Assembly: GCA_020024175.1 (NCBI GenBank)
Contig: JAHHUB010000103.1
Span: forward strand, 1 to 5,989
Length of the DNA: 5,989 nucleotides
DNA from: Oscillospiraceae bacterium
GTDB taxonomy: Bacteria > Bacillota > Clostridia > Oscillospirales > Ruminococcaceae
Reading direction: 5' to 3'
Shown piece by piece: positions 1 to 5,866 of the stretch. A program made the position numbers and the translations under genes. How positions within the stretch are numbered: the first letter of the stretch is position 1; each line of letters starts with the position of its first letter. The notes beneath the pieces were generated by a model that worked only from the letters and a program-made list of their open reading frames with translations, did not search any database and had not been told where the DNA came from.

Positions 1-956
1 GTGCAGATGAAGAATGTGGCAGTTCTGACCTTGAATACTACTTCAAGAAAGAAAATCCACCTGCATATTGTTTATCCCCTGATGCTGATTTTCCTATCTA
101 CAACTGTGAAAAAGGCAGTTTTAATGCTCCTTTCAGAGCAAAATATGAAAATAAAGCTCTCCCTGCACTTATTTCCTTTGAAGGCGGCCACACAACCAAT
201 ATAGTAGCTCAACACGCCGAAGCTGTTGTAGATGGCATTGACATGGATAAGGCACAGAACCTTGCAAAAGAATTTTCCGAAAAGACTAAAACTGACATCA
301 CAGTTATGGCAGAAGGAAGTTTTGTTAAATTTATTTGTGAAGGTACACCTTCTCATGCTTCCACTCCGGAAGGGGGAAACAATGCTATAACTGCACTTAT
401 AGCTTTGCTTAGTCATGCTCCTTTAGCTGACAATGAACTTAAAAACTACATTCACGGCTTATCCGTACTTTTCCCACATGGAGATTATTACGGAAAATCA
501 ATGGGTATTGCCAATGAAGATAAAATTTCCGGCAAACTCACCTGTTCACTGGATATTCTCACCATTAAAGACGGAGAATTAATGGGTAGATTTGACTCCA
601 GATGTCCTCTTTGTTCCAATGAAGAAAACACCTCTTTGGTTATTGACAAAAAACTAAAGGAATACGGTATTGTTTTAGACAGCACAACAATGAATCCACC
701 TCACTATGTAGATGAGAATTTACCGTTTATCAAAACTTTGAGCAAAGCCTATGAGGATTTCACAGGTATGGAAGGCAAATGCTGCTCCATGGGAGGAGGA
801 ACTTATGTTCACCACATAGAAAACGGTGTGGCTTTCGGTCCAACATTCCCAGGTAATATCACAAATATTCATGGAGCTGATGAGGTTGCCTGCATTGACC
901 AACTTTTAAAATGCGGCATGATTTATGCAGCTGTTATCGCTGAAATGTGCAAATAA
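1..956 (+). CDS. pepV: M20-family metal-dependent dipeptidase (PepV/Sapep type), 5' partial
   Basis: The gene enters from the left edge; the frame starts at base 3 and gives 317 residues ending at TAA 954-956. An in-frame ATG at 243 is internal, because clear family sequence precedes it. The first residues read ADEECGSSDLEYY, the M20 motif with the catalytic Glu (residue 3) and the bridging metal ligand (residue 4). Other family residues fall at the spacing expected from Lactobacillus PepV (about 470 aa, offset about 150): Asp27 (metal, SPDADFP), His118 (lid domain, SHASTPEGG), Arg200 (DSRCP) and His290 (metal, NIHGADE). The missing N-terminus of about 150 residues should carry the HxD and Asp zinc ligands. 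Family members are cytoplasmic Zn or Mn dipeptidases that finish peptide breakdown. The visible part is intact and followed by a terminator. The PepV/Sapep subgroup is secure; metal and substrate preference are not shown. Confidence 0.93.
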   Translation, partial: ADEECGSSDLEYYFKKENPPAYCLSPDADFPIYNCEKGSFNAPFRAKYENKALPALISFEGGHTTNIVAQHAEAVVDGIDMDKAQNLAKEFSEKTKTDITVMAEGSFVKFICEGTPSHASTPEGGNNAITALIALLSHAPLADNELKNYIHGLSVLFPHGDYYGKSMGIANEDKISGKLTCSLDILTIKDGELMGRFDSRCPLCSNEENTSLVIDKKLKEYGIVLDSTTMNPPHYVDENLPFIKTLSKAYEDFTGMEGKCCSMGGGTYVHHIENGVAFGPTFPGNITNIHGADEVACIDQLLKCGMIYAAVIAEMCK

Positions 957-965
957 AATTATATC

Positions 966-1000
966 AATACCACATTCTGAGCAATGTGGTATTTTTATTT
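966..1000 (+). terminator. Intrinsic terminator of the dipeptidase gene
   Basis: A perfect 11-bp stem (966-976 with 983-993, arms AATACCACATT and AATGTGGTATT) closes a 6-nt loop. The run TTTTTATTT follows. It lies 10 bases after the stop codon, so it ends the dipeptidase transcript and isolates it from the HTH gene downstream. Confidence 0.88.
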
Positions 1001-1033
1001 CTTGTAGTTATGAAAAACTGATTTATTTTCAAA

Positions 1034-1062
1034 TTGAATTTTAAAAATCCAGCCTTTATAAT
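1034..1062 (+). promoter_or_regulatory. Sigma-A promoter of the HTH gene
   Basis: A -35 box TTGAAT (1034-1039) and a perfect -10 box TATAAT (1057-1062) are separated by the ideal 17 bp. The transcription start would fall near 1069, leaving a leader of about 40 nt before the ATG at 1108. It lies after the dipeptidase terminator, so the HTH gene is transcribed on its own. Confidence 0.75.
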
Positions 1063-1070
1063 TAAAGTAT

Positions 1071-1082
1071 AGTATATATACT
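1071..1082. promoter_or_regulatory. Perfect 12-bp palindrome, candidate operator
   Basis: AGTATATATACT is identical on both strands and sits 8 bp after the -10 box, over the predicted transcription start. Bound protein here would block the promoter. Because the next gene encodes a small HTH protein, autorepression is a natural guess. That is inference; the site is AT-rich and could arise by chance. Confidence 0.4.
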
Positions 1083-1107
1083 GATTAATTACAAAGGAGC
1101 TGACATT

Positions 1108-1527
1108 ATGCACGATTTATTATATCTTTCGGAAATTACCGGATTTACTGACAGAACACTGAGAAATTATCTTTCAACAGGTTTATTAAAAGGCAGCAAA
1201 CAAGAGGGAAAATGGATTTTTACAGATGAAGAAATAACTGATTTTATTACAAATCCCAATGTAAAACCCTCTCTTACTTCCAAAAGAAATGCTCTGATAT
1301 ACGATTTTATGTCAGAATCAAATGATGCAAATCGCACATTAATGGTTTTGCATATTAATGCTGATAAGGAAAAAGCAAAAATTATTTCAGACTTTTTCTG
1401 CGAACAAATGAATCATATTAAAAATGTTGATTTTTCTTTTTCTTATGAAAAAGGAAAAGTACAGGTAATTTTAAAAGGAGAAGAAAAATCGGTACATAAA
1501 ATAATGGAAGAATATTATAATCTATAA
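1108..1527 (+). CDS. Small MerR-type helix-turn-helix DNA-binding protein, 139 aa
   Basis: The N-terminal half (about residues 4-47) looks like a MerR/excisionase-type winged HTH. LSEITGF and TDRTLRNYLSTGLL form the helix-turn-helix, GKWIFT the wing, and DEEITDFI the helix after it. After a linker helix (about 58-70), residues 80-139 suggest a beta-alpha-beta-beta-alpha fold: RTLMVLHIN strand, KEKAKIISDFFCEQM helix, FSFSYEK and KVQVILKG strands, and a final amphipathic helix. This could be a small sensing or dimerisation domain. It is far shorter than classical MerR activators and lacks their long coiled coil. The start is fixed by AAAGGAG (1093-1099), 8 bases before the ATG. The gene has its own promoter and terminator, with a palindrome over the likely start site. 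Target genes and effector are unknown; the neighbouring spoIVA is only a positional candidate. Confidence 0.85.
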   Translation: MHDLLYLSEITGFTDRTLRNYLSTGLLKGSKQEGKWIFTDEEITDFITNPNVKPSLTSKRNALIYDFMSESNDANRTLMVLHINADKEKAKIISDFFCEQMNHIKNVDFSFSYEKGKVQVILKGEEKSVHKIMEEYYNL

Positions 1528-1567
1528 ATTTATAAAGCATTATACAGTAATTTTAATTTATCAAAAT

Positions 1568-1620
1568 ATACACTCCCAAACAAAATGATTTTTCATTTAC
1601 AAATGGGAGTGTATTTTTAT
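1568..1620 (+). terminator. Long hairpin terminator after the HTH gene
   Basis: An 11-bp stem (ATACACTCCCA 1568-1578 with TGGGAGTGTAT 1604-1614) is followed by TTTT. Its 25-nt loop contains a second stem of 6 bp (AAATGA 1583-1588 with TCATTT 1593-1598), so the structure can fold as a stacked long hairpin. It separates the HTH gene from spoIVA. Confidence 0.8.
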
Positions 1621-1711
1621 GAATATTTAAAAACTTAAACTTACAAGAAAAATATGGTATAAAACTTTTATTCATTGTGTTTATAAAATTTTTTACGATT
1701 TTATTGTGTTT

Positions 1712-1740
1712 GCATATTTTAAAGCTTGTTTAAATATATA
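1712..1740 (+). promoter_or_regulatory. Candidate sigma-E (sporulation) promoter of spoIVA
   Basis: GCATATT (1712-1718) is a full match to the sigma-E -35 consensus KMATATT. After a 14-bp gap, AATATATA (1733-1740) matches 5 of 8 positions of the -10 consensus CATACAHT. spoIVA is a mother-cell sigma-E gene in Bacillus and Clostridia, so this kind of promoter is expected. The -10 is poor. A second perfect -35-like heptamer, GAATATT at 1621-1627, has no well-spaced -10. Confidence 0.5.
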
Positions 1741-1763
1741 TGTGATAAGATTATATATTTAAA
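1729..1763. repeat. 12-bp inverted repeat over the spoIVA promoter -10 region
   Basis: TTTAAATATATA (1729-1740) and its exact reverse complement (1752-1763) flank an 11-bp centre. The left arm covers the candidate -10 box and the right arm lies just past the predicted start, so a complete RNA hairpin would not form from that start. A DNA-level operator is the more natural reading. It consists only of A and T, which raises the chance of coincidence. Confidence 0.4.
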
Positions 1764-1784
1764 TGAAAGACGGTGTTTTAAAAT

Positions 1785-3260
1785 ATGAAAACTGAAAGCA
1801 TTTACAATGATATAGCCACCAGAACCGATGGTTGTATCTATGTGGGAGTAGTAGGGCCTGTTCGCACAGGAAAATCCACATTTATAAAAAAATTTATGGA
1901 AACTTCCGTAATTCCAAACATTGAAAATGATTATGTAAAAACCAGAGCTATAGATGAACTGCCCCAATCCGCAGGCGGAAACACCATTATGACCACAGAG
2001 CCAAAATTTATCCCGGAAGAGGCGGTAAAAATAACCATGGACAATACATCTATGAATGTCAGAATGATTGACTGTGTAGGTTATATTGTTCCAAGTTCCA
2101 TAGGATATATAGAGGACAACAATCCCAGAATGGTAATGACACCATGGTTTCCCAACGAAATTCCATTTAACATGGCAGCAGAAATAGGAACTAAAAAAGT
2201 TATTACAGAACATTCCACCATAGGACTTGTAATTACCACTGATGGCAGTTTTACCGATATTGACCGTGAAGAATATGAAGAAGCGGAAGAAAGAGTTATA
2301 AGCGAACTAAAGGAAATCAACAAACCTTTTATTGTGGTGTTAAACACTTTAAGTCCAAATTCAGAAGAAACAAAAGTTTTACTTTCAAAAATGGAAAATA
2401 AATATTCCGTTCCCTGTATTTCAGTAAACTGTACAGAAATTTCTTCCGAAGATATTACTAAAATTATCTCAAAAGTTCTCTCACGTTTTCCCGTCAATGA
2501 AATTGACATAAAATGCCCTTCATGGGTGCTGGAATTGGAAGATGAACATTGGCTAAAAAAAGATATTCTTCATTGTATAACAAATTATGCTTCTAAAATA
2601 AAATATGCTGAAGACATAGATAAAAATGCACCACTTTTAGGTGAAAGCAAATTTATTGAAAATGCCTCTGTAAACGAAATTGAAATGGGAACAGGTACTG
2701 CTAAATCCTCAATTATAATAAATAATTCACTTTTTTATAAAATACTTGGGGAAAAAACCGGACTTTCCATAAAAAATGAAGGTGAACTTATGTCATATAT
2801 TTCTGAAATGGCACAAGTAAAAAAACAGTATGATAAGATAAAAGACGCTATTGACGAAGTAAATGCCACAGGCTATGGAATTGTAATGCCTTCCATTGAA
2901 GAACTTAAACTGGAAAAGCCTAAAATCATCAGTCAGGGAGGAAAATTCGGTGTTCAGTTAAATGCCTCTGCACCCTCCATACATCTTTTAAAAGCCAATA
3001 TCACCACACAGGTTTCCCCTATTGTGGGCAGTGAGCAGCAATCAGAAGACTTAGTAAATTACCTGCTTAAAGAGTTTGAAGAAAGTCCGGATAAAATTTG
3101 GGACAGCAATATTTTCGGAAAATCATTAAATGATCTTGTAAATGAAGGACTCCACAACAAACTCTATAAAATGCCGCAGGAAGCCAGACTTCGTATCAGT
3201 GAAACTATTGAACGCATTATAAATGAAGGTGCCAACGGTCTTATCTGCATTATACTATAA
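1785..3260 (+). CDS. spoIVA: Stage IV sporulation protein A, spore coat morphogenetic ATPase
   Basis: This protein polymerises on the forespore outer membrane in an ATP-dependent way and forms the base layer on which the coat assembles; it also affects the cortex. It has 491 residues against 492 in B. subtilis and is collinear throughout. The N-terminal TRAFAC-type NTPase domain has Walker A GPVRTGKST with Lys30, the TT sensor pair in IMTTEPKF (Thr70-Thr71), and Walker B-like Asp96 in MIDCVGY. HSTIGLVITTDGSF and KPFIVVLNT follow, without the NKxD guanine-specificity motif, as is usual for this ATPase. A middle region (about 240-400) and a conserved C-terminus ending NGLICIIL match the family, whose end is needed for SpoVM-dependent localisation in B. 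subtilis. The SD is only moderate (GACGGTG, about 1769-1775). The gene is alone between two terminators, behind a candidate sigma-E promoter. Confidence 0.97.
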   Translation: MKTESIYNDIATRTDGCIYVGVVGPVRTGKSTFIKKFMETSVIPNIENDYVKTRAIDELPQSAGGNTIMTTEPKFIPEEAVKITMDNTSMNVRMIDCVGYIVPSSIGYIEDNNPRMVMTPWFPNEIPFNMAAEIGTKKVITEHSTIGLVITTDGSFTDIDREEYEEAEERVISELKEINKPFIVVLNTLSPNSEETKVLLSKMENKYSVPCISVNCTEISSEDITKIISKVLSRFPVNEIDIKCPSWVLELEDEHWLKKDILHCITNYASKIKYAEDIDKNAPLLGESKFIENASVNEIEMGTGTAKSSIIINNSLFYKILGEKTGLSIKNEGELMSYISEMAQVKKQYDKIKDAIDEVNATGYGIVMPSIEELKLEKPKIISQGGKFGVQLNASAPSIHLLKANITTQVSPIVGSEQQSEDLVNYLLKEFEESPDKIWDSNIFGKSLNDLVNEGLHNKLYKMPQEARLRISETIERIINEGANGLICIIL

Positions 3261-3265
3261 AATCA

Positions 3266-3306
3266 GGAGTGAAAATCCAAATTTTATGGATTTTCACTCT
3301 GTTTTT
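3266..3306 (+). terminator. Intrinsic terminator of spoIVA
   Basis: A 13-bp perfect stem (3267-3279 with 3287-3299), extendable by one G-U pair, has a 7-nt loop and is followed by G and TTTTT. It starts 6 bases after the stop codon and should end the sporulation transcript cleanly before xpt. Confidence 0.88.
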
Positions 3307-3314
3307 AATTTAAA

Positions 3315-3346
3315 ATAACATTTACATCTATTATAAAAAATGTTAT
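3315..3346. promoter_or_regulatory. 9-bp inverted repeat bracketing the xpt promoter, candidate operator
   Basis: ATAACATTT (3315-3323) and AAATGTTAT (3338-3346) are exact reverse complements with a 14-bp spacer. The left arm covers half of the -35 box and the right arm runs into the -10. A dimeric repressor on this site would occlude RNA polymerase. It does not look like the B. subtilis PurR box (CCGAAC core). A role in purine control is inference from position only. Confidence 0.4.
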
Positions 3347-3349
3347 ATT
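3321..3349 (+). promoter_or_regulatory. Sigma-A promoter of xpt with extended -10
   Basis: TTTACA (3321-3326), a 17-bp spacer and TATATT (3344-3349) form the boxes, with an upstream TG at 3341-3342 giving an extended -10. Transcription would start near 3356, leaving a leader of about 60 nt. That is too short for the purine riboswitch plus terminator that precede xpt in Bacillus. Confidence 0.65.
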
Positions 3350-3417
3350 ATATAAATATAATCTTAAATTTAAACAGTTGATATAATTAATTAATCACTT
3401 AATATCGGAGGATACAT

Positions 3418-3987
3418 ATGCAGTTACTAAAAGACAGAATTTTAAAAGATGGTGTGATAAAAGAAGGACATATTCTTAAAGTTGACAGTTTTTTAAACCA
3501 TCAAATGGATATAAAACTTATAAATGAAATAGGAAAAGAATTTAAAAAAAGATTTTCTGATGCTAATATTACAAAAATTCTGACTATTGAAGCTTCAGGT
3601 ATAGGTATTGCCTGCATTGCAGCTCAATACTTTGATGTTCCGGTGGTTTTTGCAAAAAAATCTCAAAGTATAAATTTAGACAGTGATATGTACACATCAA
3701 AAATCACATCTTATACACATCAACGCACTTATGATGTAATTTTAGCTAAAAAATTCCTTTCATCCGATGACCATGTACTTATTATAGATGATTTTCTCGC
3801 TAATGGCTGTGCATTAAAAGGCCTTATTGAAATTATCAAACAGGCAGGAGCTGCTTTAGAAGGTGCAGGAATTGTCATTGAAAAAGGCTTCCAACAAGGT
3901 GGCAACATCCTTAGAAAAGAAGGTGTACGGGTAGAATCATTGGCAATAATTGATTCTATTGATAATAATTCTATTATATTCAGATAG
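3418..3987 (+). CDS. xpt: Xanthine phosphoribosyltransferase
   Basis: The enzyme converts xanthine and PRPP to XMP and pyrophosphate in purine salvage, in the cytoplasm. The 189 residues (194 in B. subtilis) align from end to end. Base-contact residues Leu20, Asn27 (KVDSFLNHQ) and Lys156 (GIVIEKGFQ) are at the same numbers as in B. subtilis Xpt. The type I PRPP loop HVLIIDDFLANGCA (119-132) is intact, with Cys131 where B. subtilis has Gln. ASGIGIA (59-65) and PVVFAKK (75-81) are also typical. The start is set by GGAGGA (3407-3412), 5 bases before the ATG. In Bacillus xpt is cotranscribed with the permease gene pbuX under a guanine riboswitch. Here there is neither a permease nor a visible aptamer; a short-leader promoter within an inverted repeat precedes the gene instead. 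Confidence 0.95.
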   Translation: MQLLKDRILKDGVIKEGHILKVDSFLNHQMDIKLINEIGKEFKKRFSDANITKILTIEASGIGIACIAAQYFDVPVVFAKKSQSINLDSDMYTSKITSYTHQRTYDVILAKKFLSSDDHVLIIDDFLANGCALKGLIEIIKQAGAALEGAGIVIEKGFQQGGNILRKEGVRVESLAIIDSIDNNSIIFR

Positions 3988-3993
3988 AATTTT
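3967..3993 (+). terminator. Weak hairpin overlapping the xpt stop codon
   Basis: AATTCTAT (3967-3974) pairs with ATAGAATT (3984-3991) across a 9-nt loop; the TAG stop is inside the right arm. It is AT-rich and followed by only a short T run, so termination would be inefficient. No better terminator is visible before the next gene, so some xpt transcripts may read into the 118-aa gene. Confidence 0.3.
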
Positions 3994-3995
3994 AC

Positions 3996-4064
3996 AAAAT
4001 ACTTTTAATTTATCTGTTGACTTTTAGTAAAAATACTTTTAAAATAAATCTAGTTAGTAAAAAT
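3996..4064 (+). repeat. Two sets of short direct repeats around a promoter
   Basis: AAAATACTTTTAA occurs at 3996-4008 and 4030-4042. TTAGTAAAAAT occurs at 4024-4034 and 4054-4064, exactly 30 bp apart, or about three helical turns. The second pair flanks the -10 box of the promoter below. The helical phasing would suit a protein binding one face of the DNA, but the low complexity of the region means chance is possible. Confidence 0.4.
4017..4045 (+). promoter_or_regulatory. Sigma-A promoter of the 118-aa membrane protein gene
   Basis: TTGACT (4017-4022), exactly 17 bp, then TAAAAT (4040-4045): both boxes match consensus at 5 of 6 positions. Transcription would start near 4052 and give a leader of about 33 nt containing the ribosome binding site. 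Confidence 0.72.
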
Positions 4065-4084
4065 TTAAAATAGGAGGTTTAACT

Positions 4085-4441
4085 ATGTATAAAATATCAA
4101 ATAAAGAAATTTTTGCCGCATCTGCTGCTTTTTTGGTGGTAAGCACTGTGGCTGTATCTGTAGTGTCAAAACTAAACAAGCTGAAAAAACAAGCTGAAAA
4201 AGAAAGTTTTGAAAGAGATTGTATGTATATGGCATACATGGATGATGAAGTTGGACGCAAAGAGTTTAACGGAAAGAAAATTAATGGAGATATTATAAAA
4301 TTCCCGCCTAAAAAAGAATCACTTTATTACAGATACCAGCTTTTTAAAGAACTGTATGGAAAATACTCCCCAAAGGAAAGAGAAAAAGAACTGCGTAAAC
4401 TGGAACAAAGATACTATAAATATAAAGTAACCAAAAAGTAA
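4085..4441 (+). CDS. Small single-pass membrane protein of unknown function, 118 aa
   Basis: I do not recognise this family. AGGAGG (4072-4077) lies 7 bases before the ATG and supports the start. Residues 9-28 (FAASAAFLVVSTVAVSVVS region) form one hydrophobic helix, followed by a lysine-rich stretch (LNKLKKQAEK). By the positive-inside rule this suggests a signal anchor with the rest in the cytoplasm. No lipobox, sortase signal or clear signal-peptidase site is seen. The soluble part is strongly charged and rich in Lys, Glu and Tyr, with a likely charged helix near the end (PKEREKELRKLEQRYYKYK, 96-114) and a single Cys47. The gene has its own good promoter and a strong terminator, signs of a real expressed gene. 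Its neighbours, xpt upstream and a convergent transporter, do not point to a role. Confidence 0.75.
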   Translation: MYKISNKEIFAASAAFLVVSTVAVSVVSKLNKLKKQAEKESFERDCMYMAYMDDEVGRKEFNGKKINGDIIKFPPKKESLYYRYQLFKELYGKYSPKEREKELRKLEQRYYKYKVTKK

Positions 4442-4484
4442 AAAATACCGCTGTAAGAAATTAAACTTACAGCGGTATTTTTTT
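4441..4484. terminator. Bidirectional intrinsic terminator between convergent genes
   Basis: ATACCGCTGTAAG-type arms (core 4446-4457 with 4466-4477) enclose the 8-nt loop AAATTAAA. A tract of A on the left (4440-4445) and T on the right (4478-4484) extend the stem to as much as 17 bp and give a U-tract in either direction. It serves the 118-aa gene on the plus strand and the transporter gene on the minus strand. Confidence 0.9.
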
Positions 4485-4495
4485 ATTTATATTTA

Positions 4496-5833
4496 TTAGA
4501 ATGAAACCTTCATAAAAACTGCAACCATACAAAGTATGAGAGTAATAGGCACATATATGTATCTTCCTACAGCATACCAGATTTCTCCGTGTTTTCTGTT
4601 TGCACCCTTGTTAATTTCATTTAAAATAATTTCTTTTTTCATTACCCAGAACCAAGAAATTGCACCTAATAAAGCTCCGATAGGTATAATGTAAATTGAA
4701 ACAAAATCCATCCATGGACCCCAATTAAATATAGCTTCCATGTTTATTCCAAAACCTAAACAAATTATTCCTATAACAGTTAAAACAACTTTTCGGCTAA
4801 GTTTGGGGAATTTATGAATTATTGATTCCCCTACTACTTCAAACATATTTTGAAGAGAGCTTACTCCTGCAAAAATCATCGCTAAATATAAAATAACAGA
4901 GAAAAGCTGTCCCATAGGAATATCATTTAAAATATTAGGCAGTGTTACAAAGAGCTGACCCGGGCCTGCTGCCACATCTAAATTATATGAAAAACAAGCA
5001 GGTATTATTACCAAAGCCGCAATAAATGCTGCCAATGTGTCAAAAAATCCTGTATTGGATGCTGCATATACTACATCCTCTTTTTCACTTAAATATGCAC
5101 CATAAACAAGCATACCACTTCCTGTGATTGATAATGAGAAAAATGCCTGACCCATAGCTGTTATCCATACCATTGGATCTTTTAAAAATTCCCATTTTGG
5201 TATCATCATGAATTTATAGCCTTCAAACACATCAGGTAAAAATGCAACCCTCACTGCCAATATCATAAAAATTATAAAAAATGCAGGCATCATAATTTTA
5301 TTTGTTTTTTCAATACTTTTTGCCCCCATAAACAATGTGAACAATGTACCTGCCACTACAATAACATGATATGGTATTACTGAGTATGAACTTAAAGAAA
5401 AGCTATCAAACCATTGAGCTATATCCGTTGTCATCATGGTACCTGTAAGAGAATCAACAAGAGCTTTAAGCACATATGCCACAATTACCGAATATCCTAC
5501 AGCTATACACATTGAACCTGCCAATGGTATCCATGATACTGCTGAACCTATTTTTTTCATTTTATCATTTCTTGTTCCCCAGGCTTTTTCATAGGAACCT
5601 AATGTACCTGTGGCAGAAAATCTACCCACTGCAAATTCCGCAGGCAATCCTACATAACTAAAAATAGCTACAAACATAAGATATATTAAAAGAAAAGCTC
5701 CGCCTCCGTTGCTTCCCATTTTGTTAGGAAATCCCCAAACATTTGCCATTCCTACAGCCGAACCCACTGATGCAAGTATAAAACCCCATCTGCTTCTAAA
5801 TTTTTTTTCGTGGGTCTTTTTAGAATTATTCAT
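4496..5833 (-). CDS. Sodium-dependent transporter, neurotransmitter:sodium symporter (SNF/SLC6) family
   Basis: This is a plasma-membrane secondary transporter of the LeuT-fold NSS family, which couples Na+ entry to uptake of amino acids or related solutes. The 445 residues give 11 predicted helices (TM1 about 16-37, TM2 45-68, TM3 97-125, TM6 223-248, TM8 308-330, TM10 374-397, TM11 417-441), the usual bacterial count; LeuT has 12. TM1 carries RSRWGFILASVGSAVGMAN, with Asn31 matching the LeuT Na1-site Asn27. NGGGAF begins TM2. TM6 has the unwound FFSLSITGSG segment and TM8 has FAGVSS, matching the LeuT Na2 site with Ser for Thr354. Oddly, Gly34 stands where most members have Arg (LeuT Arg30, WRFP), while its salt-bridge partner Asp (LeuT Asp404) appears kept as Asp376. 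AGGAGGA (complement of 5841-5847) lies 7 bases before the ATG. The substrate cannot be told from sequence. Confidence 0.93.
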   Translation of the reverse strand: MNNSKKTHEKKFRSRWGFILASVGSAVGMANVWGFPNKMGSNGGGAFLLIYLMFVAIFSYVGLPAEFAVGRFSATGTLGSYEKAWGTRNDKMKKIGSAVSWIPLAGSMCIAVGYSVIVAYVLKALVDSLTGTMMTTDIAQWFDSFSLSSYSVIPYHVIVVAGTLFTLFMGAKSIEKTNKIMMPAFFIIFMILAVRVAFLPDVFEGYKFMMIPKWEFLKDPMVWITAMGQAFFSLSITGSGMLVYGAYLSEKEDVVYAASNTGFFDTLAAFIAALVIIPACFSYNLDVAAGPGQLFVTLPNILNDIPMGQLFSVILYLAMIFAGVSSLQNMFEVVGESIIHKFPKLSRKVVLTVIGIICLGFGINMEAIFNWGPWMDFVSIYIIPIGALLGAISWFWVMKKEIILNEINKGANRKHGEIWYAVGRYIYVPITLILCMVAVFMKVSF

Positions 5834-5866
5834 TTTTCTTTCCTCCTGTTTTTATTTTAGCACATA

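Noticed and set aside
1..204. Open frame starting with GTG at base 1
   Set aside because: It runs in a different frame from the M20 peptidase, whose catalytic DEE motif and downstream family sequence are read in frame 3 over the same bases.
243..956. Dipeptidase starting at the ATG at 243
   Set aside because: The same frame is open and strongly family-like from base 3, including the catalytic Glu pair and a metal-binding Asp, so the ATG is an internal Met.
1719..2213. 164-aa open frame on the minus strand
   Set aside because: It is antisense to spoIVA, has a Cys/Tyr/Phe/His-rich composition unlike a real protein, and would run into the spoIVA promoter.
2081..2509. 142-aa open frame on the minus strand within spoIVA
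   Set aside because: It is a low-complexity Ser/Ile-rich antisense shadow lying entirely inside the conserved SpoIVA coding sequence.
3343..3361. TTATATT-N5-AATATAA inverted repeat at the xpt -10
   Set aside because: It consists only of A and T and includes the -10 hexamer, so the symmetry is easily explained by composition.
3302..3417. Purine riboswitch upstream of xpt
   Set aside because: I looked for the conserved aptamer core and a paired terminator and saw neither; the space is also too short after the spoIVA terminator.
4054..4260. 68-aa open frame on the minus strand
   Set aside because: It is antisense to the start of the 118-aa gene, which has the better ribosome binding site and promoter.
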